Shown in pieces: positions 7,620-17,378 of a stretch of DNA of 32,828 nt. Under the pieces are notes generated by a model. That model was not told the origin of the DNA and did not search any database. It was given only the letters and a program-made list of their open reading frames with translations. The translations under genes were made by a program, and so were the position numbers. Within the stretch, counting starts at the first letter, position 1. Every line of letters starts with the position of its first letter. The DNA is from Thermoprotei archaeon (GTDB taxonomy: Archaea > Thermoproteota > Thermoprotei_A > EX4484-217-1), in the NCBI GenBank assembly GCA_021158265.1, contig JAGGUY010000009.1, forward strand, positions 1 to 32,828, given 5' to 3'.

Positions 7620-9758
7620 GTGTATGAACTATCACCAATACTTAAAAACTTCTTAAATGAAAAAGGCATTAAAACACTATACCCTCCCCAAATAGAGGCA
7701 TTAGCTAAAGGCGTTCTTGAAGGTAAAAGTCTTGTTTTAGCTTCCCATACGGCATCAGGTAAAACACTAATAGCTGAACTTACTATTCTTTCACGATTTC
7801 ACAATGGTAATTTGGAGAAAGCAGTTTACATGGTTCCTTTAAAAGCTATTGCTTCTGAAAAGTACTCAGAATTTAAACAACTAGAAAAGTACGGTTTACG
7901 TGTGGCACTTACAACAGGAGATTATGATTCAGAAGATGAATATTTGAAAGACTACGACGTAATTATAACGACAAATGAAAAATTCGATTCCCTACTTAGA
8001 CATAAACCTACATGGTTAAACGATATTAATTTGGTTGTAGTTGATGAAATACACTATATTGACGATCCTAAAAGAGGCCCTGTTATCGAGAGCGTTCTTG
8101 CTAAAATAATGAGTTTAAGAAGGAACTTACAAATTCTAGCTTTAAGCGCAACAGTTTCCAATGTTGAAGAAATAGCTTCTTGGCTGAAAGCAGACTATGT
8201 TATTAGCTCATGGAGACCTGTTCCTTTAAAAGAGGGCATATACCTTAATGGTAAGATTTTCTTTAACAATGGCGAAGTTTCCGAAATAAAGCGAATAAAG
8301 AATAACCCTGTTCTCGACTTAGTGTATGATACTTTAAGTAAGAACGGTCAAGCATTAGTGTTTACGAACTCGAGAAGCATGGCTGAAAAACTTGCTTCAA
8401 AAATAGCCTCAGCAATAGGTGGTAAGCTGGACTTTTTACTTGATAGAGACTTAAATAAAATGTTAAGTGAATTTGAAAATTCAAGTAATGCTAGAAGATT
8501 AAATGAGAAATTAATAAATTTAGCAGCTAATGGTGTTGTTTTTCACCATGCAGGACTAACCTATATGCAAAGGAAAATTATTGAAAACTACTTTAGAGAA
8601 GGTGTATTGAAGGTTATTGTTGCTACACCAACTTTAGCAGCCGGGGTAAATCTTCCAGCTAGAAGGGTTATTATACATTCTTATAGGAGATATGAGATAG
8701 GAAAGGGGCATTTACCTATTAAAACTATGGAGTATAAGCAAATGTCTGGTCGTGCTGGTAGACCAGGCTTTGACGAGTATGGTGAAGCTATACTAATTGC
8801 TAAGTCTGAGTATGAAATGAGAATTCTTCAAACAATGTACATTAATGCTAAGCCGGAGTCATTATTTTCTAAGCTCATAAGAGAAAGTGCGTTAAGAAAT
8901 TTCATTCTCTCCTTAATAGCCTCTGAAGGAACGGTAAGCTTTAAAGAACTAGTTGAAGTTCTTAAGAAAACCCTGTATTATACACAATATAGAGTTAATG
9001 AGAAAGAGCTTACGTTTAAACTTGGGAAAATAACTGACTTTCTGCTTCGTGAAGGATTTGTAAACAAATATAGAGAGCTTATTGAAGTGACGCGTTTTGG
9101 TAAAAGGGTTTCGGAACTCTATATTGATCCATTAACTGCTATAATTTATAGGGAGTTTTTGGAAAAAGCTGATCCTTATTTAACATCCACCGATGAAGTA
9201 TTGTTTACGATGTCTTTAGCCCCTGATATACCTAGAATTAGTGTTCGTAAGCACGATAGAGGAAACATAGAGTACTTCTTACTAGATTTCTTAGATGAAG
9301 CGCAAATTGATCCGTACAAGTTTAGTTTTCTAAGCGAATACGACATAGCATGTGCTGCTAAAACTACAATGCTTTTACGTGATTGGATAAACGAGGTATC
9401 TGAGGACAGTATTGTTGAAAAATACGGTGTAGGACCAGGCGACATTTTTGGACTTATTGAAACAGCTGATTGGCTACTCTACTCATTAAGTGAACTAGCT
9501 AAAATAGTATCTCACAACACAGAGATAATAACTAAAATAAACAATGTTAGAAAGAGAGTTAAGTACGGTGTTAAAGAAGAGCTACTGGAGCTCGTAACAT
9601 TAAGGGAAGTAGGTAGGGTCCGAGCTAGAGCACTATTCGAAAAAGGTTTTAAATCCATTAATGATCTTAAGAAAGCTAAAATTGAGGATTTAATTAAGGT
9701 ACCTGGAATAGGATACGAAGTTGCAAGGAAAATAGTTGAGCAGGTTAAGATGAAATGA
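7620..9758 (+). CDS. hel308: ATP-dependent DNA helicase Hel308
   Basis: ASHTASGKT Walker A, VVDEIHYIDDPKRG, ALSATVSN, MSGRAGRPGFDEYGEAI, C-terminal HhH KVPGIGYEVARKI. GTG start. Confidence 0.93.
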   Translation: MYELSPILKNFLNEKGIKTLYPPQIEALAKGVLEGKSLVLASHTASGKTLIAELTILSRFHNGNLEKAVYMVPLKAIASEKYSEFKQLEKYGLRVALTTGDYDSEDEYLKDYDVIITTNEKFDSLLRHKPTWLNDINLVVVDEIHYIDDPKRGPVIESVLAKIMSLRRNLQILALSATVSNVEEIASWLKADYVISSWRPVPLKEGIYLNGKIFFNNGEVSEIKRIKNNPVLDLVYDTLSKNGQALVFTNSRSMAEKLASKIASAIGGKLDFLLDRDLNKMLSEFENSSNARRLNEKLINLAANGVVFHHAGLTYMQRKIIENYFREGVLKVIVATPTLAAGVNLPARRVIIHSYRRYEIGKGHLPIKTMEYKQMSGRAGRPGFDEYGEAILIAKSEYEMRILQTMYINAKPESLFSKLIRESALRNFILSLIASEGTVSFKELVEVLKKTLYYTQYRVNEKELTFKLGKITDFLLREGFVNKYRELIEVTRFGKRVSELYIDPLTAIIYREFLEKADPYLTSTDEVLFTMSLAPDIPRISVRKHDRGNIEYFLLDFLDEAQIDPYKFSFLSEYDIACAAKTTMLLRDWINEVSEDSIVEKYGVGPGDIFGLIETADWLLYSLSELAKIVSHNTEIITKINNVRKRVKYGVKEELLELVTLREVGRVRARALFEKGFKSINDLKKAKIEDLIKVPGIGYEVARKIVEQVKMK

Positions 9759-10609
9759 GTAAGCTTAAGGCATACTTAGATATCCTAAGACCTATAAATT
9801 CGTTAATGATGGGATTTGCTGTAATTGTAGGATACTTTATTGCAACACAAGGACAACTCAATCCTCTTCACTATCAAAAATTAGTACTCGGCTTTCTTAC
9901 AGGCTTTTTCTTAACAGCATCATCTATGGTCTTAAATGATTACTTTGATAAAGAAATAGACGCTGTAAACGCACCGTATAGACCTATTCCCTCAGGTTTA
10001 ATATCGCCCAGGGAGGCTATAGTATATGCGATACTGCTTTCAGTTGCGGGTTTAGTATTTTCACTACTAATTAATCAGCTATGTTTTCTTTTAGCTCTTT
10101 CATCTTTCACAGTATCGTCACTATATAATGCTTTGTTTAAAAAGACCGGTCTTTTAGGTAATTTCATGGTAAGTTTCTGTGTAGCAATACCTTTCATTTT
10201 CGGTGCCGCAATAGCTGACGGTATTAGTGTTGTTTCGCTAATATTCTTCCTGATGGTTTTCCTATCTAACACTGCCAGAGAGATAATTAAAGGTATTGCT
10301 GATGTTGAAGGAGATAGAATGAGAGGAGTTCTTACATTAGCCGTTAAGTATGGTGGAAAATATGCTTCTAAAGTTGCATTTCTCCTATTCATTTTAGCAA
10401 TACTTCTTAGTCCAATACCCTACATTTTAGGAGTAATGGGTTATATGTATTTAGTATTGGTTCTTATTGCTGACCTAGGATTCATATACTCTTCAATAAA
10501 GCTCATTGGAAATCCTTCAAAACATATGGCATTGAGAACTAAAAAGCAAATACTATTGTGGATGTTTATAGGCTTGTTAGCATTCCTTTTCGGAACTATT
10601 TTTGCCTAG
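9755..10609 (+). CDS. UbiA prenyltransferase, digeranylgeranylglyceryl phosphate synthase
   Basis: LNDYFDKEIDAVNAPYRPIPSGLISPREA and IADVEGDRMRGVLTLAVKYG. Start overlaps the hel308 stop (ATGA). Confidence 0.9.
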   Translation: MSKLKAYLDILRPINSLMMGFAVIVGYFIATQGQLNPLHYQKLVLGFLTGFFLTASSMVLNDYFDKEIDAVNAPYRPIPSGLISPREAIVYAILLSVAGLVFSLLINQLCFLLALSSFTVSSLYNALFKKTGLLGNFMVSFCVAIPFIFGAAIADGISVVSLIFFLMVFLSNTAREIIKGIADVEGDRMRGVLTLAVKYGGKYASKVAFLLFILAILLSPIPYILGVMGYMYLVLVLIADLGFIYSSIKLIGNPSKHMALRTKKQILLWMFIGLLAFLFGTIFA

Positions 10610-11987
10610 TTTTTCTTGGGACAATGTATTCTTTAGGCGCTTTCGGAAACATTTCCAAATATGGTCTAAGAACCTTCGGTATAATTACTGTTCCATCTTC
10701 TTCCTGATAATTTTCAAGTATTGCCGTTATCGCCCTTGTTGAAGCTATTGCTGTAGAATTTAGCGTGTGAACATAGTCTCTAACCATACCTTTCCTCTTG
10801 AGGAACCTTATTCTTAACCTATAGCTTTGCCAATCAGTACAATTGCTGCATGAAACCATTTCCCTATATCTTCCTTGCGCAGGCATCCATGCTTCTAAAT
10901 CATACTTTTTAGCTGCTACAGCGCCTAAATCTCCTGCAACAATATTGACTATTCTGTAGGGTATTCCTAGTCCTTGCCATAGCTCTTCAGCGTTTCTAAT
11001 GAGTTTCTCATGCCACTCCCATGATTCTTCGGGTTTGCTGAAAACGAACTGTTCGACCTTATGAAATTGGTGTACTCTAAATATTCCCTTAGTGTCTTTT
11101 CCATGTGCTCCGGCTTCTTTTCTAAAGCAAGGACTTATTCCAGCATACAGTAATGGGAGGTCTTCTTCAGTTATGATCTCATTTGCATGTAACGCGGCTA
11201 TAGGGTGTTCAGAGGTTGCTATGAGGTATAAGTCTTCGCCCTCTATCTTATATATGGAGTCTCTAAAGTCCTCTAGCGTTGTAACTCCAAGATAGTATTT
11301 TTCACGTAACATGTAGGGAGGTAATATTAGTGTGAAACCTTTTCTCGTAAGATAGTCTATCGCATACATAAGTAATGCTATGTCAAGCCAAACTAGATCA
11401 TCAAATAAGTAGTAGAATCTGCTACCTGCTACTTCGCCAGCTTTTTCAGTAGTTCCTAGCCCTAAAAATGTTAGCATGTCTGCATGTCCTTTAGGTTTCC
11501 AATGTATTACTTCATACTCTACATCAAATCCTCTTGTTTGCTCCTTGAATTTCTCAATAAAACCGACATATACTTTAGGCTTACCCCAAAACCTTATCGG
11601 AACGTTTTCCTCTTCAGTTAAGCCTTCAGGAACAGTTTCGTGAACTATGTTCGGTAATGAAAGCAATATTTTTTCCCTAGCTTCCTCAAGTTCCCTCAGT
11701 CTCTTCTCCTCTTCAGAAATTGTTTTAAGTAGCTCCTTGGCTTCCTTAATTGCCTTCTCCTTTTCCTTTCCCTTCAGTTTGGCTATTGATTTTGAGAGAA
11801 TATTATGCTTATGTCGCAATTGATTTACCTTAGTATATTGCCTTCTCCATTCAGCATCTAGCCTTATTGCTTCATCAACTACTGACACATCTAAGCCTCT
11901 CTTCCTTAATGACTCCTTTATTATCTCAGGTTTTTTTCTTAGGTACTCTAGCATACTCCAGGGCACTTTACTTTCGCCTCTTACCAA
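10596..11987 (-). CDS. serS: Seryl-tRNA synthetase
   Basis: N-terminal coiled coil, TSEHPIAALH, FRKEAGAHGKDTKGIFRVHQFHKVEQF, NSTAIASTRAITAILENYQEEDGTVIIPKVLRPYL. Confidence 0.96.
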   Translation of the reverse strand: MVRGESKVPWSMLEYLRKKPEIIKESLRKRGLDVSVVDEAIRLDAEWRRQYTKVNQLRHKHNILSKSIAKLKGKEKEKAIKEAKELLKTISEEEKRLRELEEAREKILLSLPNIVHETVPEGLTEEENVPIRFWGKPKVYVGFIEKFKEQTRGFDVEYEVIHWKPKGHADMLTFLGLGTTEKAGEVAGSRFYYLFDDLVWLDIALLMYAIDYLTRKGFTLILPPYMLREKYYLGVTTLEDFRDSIYKIEGEDLYLIATSEHPIAALHANEIITEEDLPLLYAGISPCFRKEAGAHGKDTKGIFRVHQFHKVEQFVFSKPEESWEWHEKLIRNAEELWQGLGIPYRIVNIVAGDLGAVAAKKYDLEAWMPAQGRYREMVSCSNCTDWQSYRLRIRFLKRKGMVRDYVHTLNSTAIASTRAITAILENYQEEDGTVIIPKVLRPYLEMFPKAPKEYIVPRKTRQK

Positions 11988-12085
11988 GTAATGTCTAGAA
12001 CTGTGGAGGTTTTAATAGTTAATGTAGAACTAAGCCTATTTTGCTTTAAAAAATTAAAATAATTGTTAAAATATGCTTACAGCTT

Positions 12086-13420
12086 TTATTCCAGAAGAGG
12101 TAGTGCTCCTAATCCTAATTTCTCTCTAATTTCCTCCAATGGAACATCGAATGTGTAATGTATTTTTGTGAAGTTCTTTCTAAATTCTATTACGTCTTTC
12201 CTTACCTTAGCTGGGTCTTCCTTATCTATGAGAACTCTTCTGAAGAACCTAGCTACTTCCTTCATATCGTCCTCTTTAAGACCCCATCTTGTTAACTCCT
12301 GGACTCCTAGTCTTAGTCCGCTTGGATCTTTAATCATTTCTGGCTTATCGTATGGCAGCAGATTCTTATTTACAATAACGTTAGCGTCTTCTAGGAGTTT
12401 AGCTGCTTTAGCTCCACCTCCAAGCTCTCTAACATCTATTAGAACCTGGTGACTCTTAGTGTAGCCATGTTTTTCGCCTAACACTTTAAATCCTTCAGCA
12501 GCTAATGCTTCAGCTAGTGTCTTCGCGTTTCTCAATATTTGTTCTGCATAGGCTTCTCCGAAATGTAGCATTTCTAATGCAACTATTGCTGTTGCTGGAA
12601 GTCTATGCAAGTGATGGTTTGATACGAAAATTGGGAACACTACCTTCTTTACTCTCTTAAATAATTCCTCATTGTTTGTGAGTATTACTCCTCCCTGTGG
12701 TCCTGGAAATGTCTTGTGAGTCGATGATGTTACTATGTCTGCTCCCTCCCTAATTGGATCTTGGAATTTTCCGCCAGCAATAAGACCTAGTACATGTGCT
12801 GCATCATAAAGTACATAAGCACCTACTTCATGTGCTACTTCGCTAAGCTCTTTAACAGGATGCGGGAATAGGAATACTGATCCTCCGAAGGTAACGAATC
12901 TCGGCTTAACCTCCCTTATCAGCTTAGCTGCTTTGTCCACATCGATGTTCATTTCTTCCATGTCGAACGGCATTTCTATTTGTTGTATACCTAAAGCTCC
13001 AAGCCCGCCAAACTTAGTGTGGCTTACATGAGCTCCTGCTTGAACAGGCACTACAACTGCTTTATCGCCGTATTTTGCCATCGCATAGTACGCTGATAAG
13101 TTAGCGGTTGTACCTGAGATCGGTCTTACATCAACATATTTTACTTTAAAGAGCTTCGACATTAACTCTTGAAGATAAAGTTCCATTTCGTCAACATATA
13201 TGAGTCCCTGATAGTATCTTTTCCTAGGCCATCCCTCAGCATACCTATGACCCATATCAGTTAAATAAACCATTTCAGCAAGAGGCGACATAACGTTTTC
13301 TGAGGGTATCATGTTTAAGCATTCTCTTTTTCTCCATCTGTTATGCTTTAATGTAATATCAATTACCTTTATAACTTCATCAGTAAGGTACTGTTTTAGA
13401 ACATCATGGATTCCACTCAT
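12086..13420 (-). CDS. glyA: Serine hydroxymethyltransferase
   Basis: [41 protein letters not shown]. Confidence 0.95.
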   Translation of the reverse strand: MSGIHDVLKQYLTDEVIKVIDITLKHNRWRKRECLNMIPSENVMSPLAEMVYLTDMGHRYAEGWPRKRYYQGLIYVDEMELYLQELMSKLFKVKYVDVRPISGTTANLSAYYAMAKYGDKAVVVPVQAGAHVSHTKFGGLGALGIQQIEMPFDMEEMNIDVDKAAKLIREVKPRFVTFGGSVFLFPHPVKELSEVAHEVGAYVLYDAAHVLGLIAGGKFQDPIREGADIVTSSTHKTFPGPQGGVILTNNEELFKRVKKVVFPIFVSNHHLHRLPATAIVALEMLHFGEAYAEQILRNAKTLAEALAAEGFKVLGEKHGYTKSHQVLIDVRELGGGAKAAKLLEDANVIVNKNLLPYDKPEMIKDPSGLRLGVQELTRWGLKEDDMKEVARFFRRVLIDKEDPAKVRKDVIEFRKNFTKIHYTFDVPLEEIREKLGLGALPLLE

Positions 13421-13604
13421 GGCTTTATAGACCTCATAAGGCTAGTTTAAGTTACATACTATACTTTACTAACTTCCCATAGATAAATTGTAGGTCTAAT
13501 AGCGGCCATGTTCGTCAATTGTGAGGGTGTCTATTACGCGTTTAAAGACATGTATTAAGAATTACATCATTAAGTGTTAAAATACATTGAATAACTAATT
13601 TAAA

Positions 13605-14411
13605 TTATAAAATCCTCGGATTGTTTAATAAACATTTTAGATTATTGCAGACATATTTTGGTTTAGTTGATGACTTCGCTAAATCTGTTTTTGAAGTAAC
13701 GCCTGTAAGGACGAGTAGGGAATCTATGCCTAGCCTGTTTGCTCCTAAAATGTCCGTATCTAATCTATCACCAATAACTAACACCTTATCTTTACTAATG
13801 CTTTCTCGTTTCAAAACTTCAAGATACATCCAGGGTTCAGGTTTTCCTACGATCATATCAGGTTTCTTTCCCGAAGCTTCTATGAGGGCGGCAACTATTG
13901 AACCTGCACCCGGAATTACCTTGCCATTTGTTGGTAGTGTTGCGTCAGTATTTGTGGCAACAAATAATGACCCGTTAAGTATGTAATCTAAGGCTTTAGC
14001 TAATTTTTTATAAGTTAGTTTTCTATCTAAACCTACAACAACAGCTTCCGGTTTTCTTCTTCTAGCAATTCCTAAATTTCTCATTGCTAGTTCTTCATAT
14101 AATCCTTTCTCACCTATGACGTAAACGCTTATTTCACCATATTTTTCCCTAAGTATCTTTGCCGTTAACGAACCGCTTGTTATTACATAATCCGTTGTGA
14201 CTGTGAATCCTAAGCTTTTCAGCTTACTCACATATTCCTCTCTTGACTTTGTTGAATTGTTTGTCGTAAAGTAAATTTTAATGTTCATTTCATTTGCTAA
14301 GGTCTTTAGAACTTCAATGTTCTCATAGAGTACTTTGCTTCCTCTCCATAGTACACCATCTAAATCTGAGAGTATTACCTTGTACTTAAAACTTGGTCTA
14401 GATTTGCTCAT
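13605..14411 (-). CDS. HAD superfamily hydrolase, NagD-like
   Basis: LSDLDGVLWRGS, FTTNNSTKSREEYVSKLKSLG, VIGDRLDTDILGANRLGIDSLLVLTGVT. Confidence 0.9.
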   Translation of the reverse strand: MSKSRPSFKYKVILSDLDGVLWRGSKVLYENIEVLKTLANEMNIKIYFTTNNSTKSREEYVSKLKSLGFTVTTDYVITSGSLTAKILREKYGEISVYVIGEKGLYEELAMRNLGIARRRKPEAVVVGLDRKLTYKKLAKALDYILNGSLFVATNTDATLPTNGKVIPGAGSIVAALIEASGKKPDMIVGKPEPWMYLEVLKRESISKDKVLVIGDRLDTDILGANRLGIDSLLVLTGVTSKTDLAKSSTKPKYVCNNLKCLLNNPRIL

Positions 14412-14469
14412 GCTTTTCCAACCTCACAGTGGCTCTAAAGAATCTATGTTTAAATATTTGCTTTAAAAT

Positions 14470-14530
14470 AACTCGCTAGTATTGTTTCATGGTCACCTAC
14501 TACTTTAAATAGACCATGTTTAATCGAGTT
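14470..14530. repeat. Nested inverted repeat in a divergent promoter region
   Basis: AACTCG(14470-14475)/CGAGTT(14525-14530) outer and CATGGTC(14488-14494)/GACCATG(14512-14518) inner arms; TATA-like TTTAAATA in the loop. Confidence 0.55.
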
Positions 14531-14609
14531 TTTTCCAGCACTTATTTAGTGGGCTTGGGAAAATATTGAACACACCCTTAAACTTTAGAATAACGTATGT
14601 TAGGATAGA

Positions 14610-14900
14610 GTGGTGCCTAGTATGTTTAAGGAGAAAAATAAGCTAGAACTTGAAGAAGTTAAAGTGAAAGGTATTTCGGGAATAGAACACTGTATTAGGG
14701 TGGTTAAGGATGGTAGCGATGTTTTCCTTTATGCTGAATTAGATAAGCCTAGAATTGAAGATATAATAAGTGTCTTAGCCATTGCCGTAGATACTAAACT
14801 TAAACCGTACTTTGTCATAAAGAATGGAAATGTTCCCGAAGAATGGATTAGTGAAATTAAAAAGTTTGGTGGAAAAATAACATATTCACTAACTAACTAA
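14610..14900 (+). CDS. Hypothetical protein
   Basis: 96 aa ORF filling the gap; ends 2 nt from the convergent protease gene; GTG start. Confidence 0.6.
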   Translation: MVPSMFKEKNKLELEEVKVKGISGIEHCIRVVKDGSDVFLYAELDKPRIEDIISVLAIAVDTKLKPYFVIKNGNVPEEWISEIKKFGGKITYSLTN

Positions 14901-14902
14901 AG

Positions 14903-15769
14903 TTATCTATGTCTATCAATACTTGGAACAGGATATCTAGGATAAGGTAAATACTCTATTCCCGGTCTATGCTGATGGGCTTGTGGATATAGATCCATTA
15001 AGCTATATACTTCCGGTGGTATGTTTTCTTTTACCGGAAGTCCTAATTCCTTAACTTCGTCAAATGTTAGGGGATAATCATGCGTCCATTTTCCTTCAGT
15101 TAAGGTTTTAGCTATTTCCTCTGCCTTTTCTGGGGGAACCTTTCCTTCCAGTAACTTTTTAATTATCTCTTGAACTTCCTTTAATGCCTTCTCTGCAACG
15201 TCGGCTAAAATTAATGTTTGATCGGAGGCTTCCTTACCTTTTTCCCTAACTACTTTTAGTATTGAGGGTGCTGGTAAGTGTATTCCTTGCTGTGTGGCGA
15301 TTTGTGGGTCTACGGGTCCTAGAACCGCGCTTCTATCCATCCAGATTTCGTCCGCTGCTAATGCTATAAGTGTTCCACCGCTCATAGCATAGTGTGGCAC
15401 GATGACTATTTTCTTTGCAGGATGTCTTTTTAAGGCTAATGCGATTTGTGTTGCAGCCAATATTAAGCCTCCTGGTGTGTGAAGTATTAGTGCTATTGGC
15501 TTATTTGGAGGAGTCGTTCTTATCGCTCTAAGTATTTCTTCAGAATCTTCAATATCTATGAATCTATATACTGGTATTCCGAAGATTCCTATTCTCTCCT
15601 GTCTATGTATCATTGTTATAACTCTAAAATTGTATTTCTGCTCCATGTGTTTAATTAGCTTAAGTCTTGCAGCTTTTAAGCTCTTATACTGTAGTGTTGG
15701 TGATAAGAATATCATCAGCAATAATAGCCAGAATAGGAATGATCCTACGTCGAAACCCACACCTTGCAT
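14903..15769 (-). CDS. ClpP-class membrane serine protease (SDH proteinase / DUF114 family)
   Basis: LILHTPGGLILAATQIALALKRHPAKKIVIVPHYAMSGGTLIALAADEIWMD; N-terminal TM. Confidence 0.9.
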   Translation of the reverse strand: MQGVGFDVGSFLFWLLLLMIFLSPTLQYKSLKAARLKLIKHMEQKYNFRVITMIHRQERIGIFGIPVYRFIDIEDSEEILRAIRTTPPNKPIALILHTPGGLILAATQIALALKRHPAKKIVIVPHYAMSGGTLIALAADEIWMDRSAVLGPVDPQIATQQGIHLPAPSILKVVREKGKEASDQTLILADVAEKALKEVQEIIKKLLEGKVPPEKAEEIAKTLTEGKWTHDYPLTFDEVKELGLPVKENIPPEVYSLMDLYPQAHQHRPGIEYLPYPRYPVPSIDRHR

Positions 15770-15855
15770 ATATTAATCACCAAAAACAGATTGTTACTTC
15801 AATTATTTTTGATGAATTATTGCTTATAAGTTTTCCAATTATCTATCGATTCGGA

Positions 15856-15915
15856 GTGTCAGCGTGAGACTAGGGGTCATCATTTTTCAGAGGCTGCCCA
15901 CCGCATCATCCAGTT
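15856..15915 (-). ncRNA. C/D-box guide sRNA candidate
   Basis: On the minus strand: GGATGATG (C-like, 15904-15911), CTGA (D', 15887-15890), ATGATGA (C', 15877-15883), CTGA (D, 15859-15862). Confidence 0.65.
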
Positions 15916-15944
15916 TAATGATAAGTGGGAGTATGAGAAAAACT

Positions 15945-16901
15945 TTATCCTTCAATGATTTCTACTTTTGCGCCATCAGCGATGCTTGCCTCATAAATGT
16001 GTGTTTTAATTTCTCTCCTAGAATATTCTTCGACAATATACTCTTTTATTTTCTCAAGAGTCTGTTTCGAAACATTGGGCTCAAACATTACAAGTATTGA
16101 GGGTCCGGCTCCGCTAACGCATACTCCTAAGGCACCCATGTTCTTTAATTTCTCTTTTACTTCAAAATATAATGGTAGTATAGGTTTTCTAGCAGGTTCA
16201 ACTATTGAATCTTCCATACCTTCGCCAGCTAACTTTAGATTTCCTGTTATAAACCCCGTAATTAGCGCTGCTATTCTTCCAGTATTTAAAACAACATTTT
16301 CTAAAGGAATCATTTTAGGAATTAAGGATCTTGCATATTTTGTTTTATCCTTAATTATTGAGGGTTCTGGAGATATGATTATAATTTTTGGCTTAATCTT
16401 TAACGGGATCTTCACTACTTTCAAGGGTCTTCTACTGTATATAAGAACTATTCCGCCAAGCAAGCTTGCTGCAACATTATCTGGGTGCGGTGCTCCTGCA
16501 GCAGCTTTTTCTCCTTCAGCGGCTATTTTAACTAGCTCATTAACATTGCTTATATTAAATGCCTTTGCTAGTGCGGCTACTGTCGCCGCGGCTGTCGCAC
16601 CACTACTACCAAGCCCTCTACCTACGGGAACGTTTTTTACTATTTTGAGCTTAATTTCCGCCTCTATATTGTATCTTTTAAGAAATTCTTTGGCAGCAGC
16701 TGTAGCTGTGTTTTCACTTATTGGTACATAGCTGCTATAGGGGCCGCTAACATTAACTGTTTCTATACGTGTAGTGCTTGACTTCTTTATTTCAACAATG
16801 ACTTCGTCGTAAAAGAGATCTATAGCCATAGCTAATACGTCGTATCCCGGTCCTAAATTTGCGGATGAACTATATGCTATAGCTTTGAGCTTCATTGTCA
16901 T
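15945..16901 (-). CDS. thrB: Homoserine kinase
   Basis: NLGPGYDVLAMAIDLFYDEV, VPVGRGLGSSGATAAATVAALAKAF (GHMP motif), GAPHPDNVAASLLGGI, GVCVSGAGPSILVMFE. Confidence 0.94.
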   Translation of the reverse strand: MTMKLKAIAYSSSANLGPGYDVLAMAIDLFYDEVIVEIKKSSTTRIETVNVSGPYSSYVPISENTATAAAKEFLKRYNIEAEIKLKIVKNVPVGRGLGSSGATAAATVAALAKAFNISNVNELVKIAAEGEKAAAGAPHPDNVAASLLGGIVLIYSRRPLKVVKIPLKIKPKIIIISPEPSIIKDKTKYARSLIPKMIPLENVVLNTGRIAALITGFITGNLKLAGEGMEDSIVEPARKPILPLYFEVKEKLKNMGALGVCVSGAGPSILVMFEPNVSKQTLEKIKEYIVEEYSRREIKTHIYEASIADGAKVEIIEG

Positions 16902-16943
16902 TACCCTAAAACACTTATATTCTGCTAACGTGAGAGATTAACA

Positions 16944-17007
16944 TGTCCGATGAGGAAACAGGGACGTTCGGATACGTTATGAAGAAAGGTGGAGCGACCT
17001 GAGGATT
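16944..17007 (+). ncRNA. C/D-box guide sRNA, dual-guide, probably targeting 16S rRNA
   Basis: TCC-GATGA (C, 16949-16953), CGGA (D', 16969-16972), TATGAAGA (C', 16978-16985), CTGA-GGA (D, 16999-17002). GGTGGAGCGAC next to D is complementary to archaeal 16S GTCGCTCCACC; CAGGGACGT next to D' is complementary to 16S ACGTCCCTG. Confidence 0.85.
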
Positions 17008-17012
17008 CCTCA

Positions 17013-17255
17013 CTAGCTTGTGCTTATTAGTGTCACTGTTTTAAGTACTCCACTCATTCTTCTAATAGTACTAACCAGTTTGTCTAGTATCGTTAGTGTA
17101 GGAGCTTCTATCCTAACAACAATATCGTATTCGCCATAGACTATTTTCGCCTCAGTAACATAGTTTAATTTTGAAATTTCCTCTCTTAACGTAGCCTCTT
17201 TACCTAATGCTACATTTAGTAGAACGTATGCTACAATATTCTCATTTCCACTCAA
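17013..17255 (-). CDS. Stand-alone Lrp/AsnC ligand-binding (RAM) domain protein
   Basis: VAYVLLNVALGKEATLREEISKLNYVTEAKIVYGEYDIVVRIEAPTLTILDKLVSTIRRMSGVLKTVTLI; no HTH. Confidence 0.88.
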   Translation of the reverse strand: MSGNENIVAYVLLNVALGKEATLREEISKLNYVTEAKIVYGEYDIVVRIEAPTLTILDKLVSTIRRMSGVLKTVTLISTS

Positions 17256-17332
17256 AATAAGACACCTAAATTTTTCGTGTCTAAAATAGATAGAGCGTTC
17301 TTATGTCATAAAACCTTTATGCTAATACTTTC

Positions 17333-17355
17333 GGTCACCTCTACTTTTTAAATAA
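17333..17355 (+). promoter_or_regulatory. Pilin gene promoter (TATA box CTTTTTAAATA) with upstream GGTCACCT
   Basis: AT-rich TATA element about 25-30 nt upstream of the pilin ATG. Confidence 0.55.
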
Positions 17356-17378
17356 GTTATGTATTTACGGGTAATAAA

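Noticed and set aside
15558-16100. Short plus-strand ORFs (15558, 15667, 15864 starts)
   Set aside because: Antisense to the protease and thrB genes and crossing the minus-strand C/D sRNA; no coding signature.
15997-16731. 244 aa plus-strand ORF
   Set aside because: Antisense to the well-supported thrB gene; low-complexity hydrophobic translation typical of a shadow ORF.
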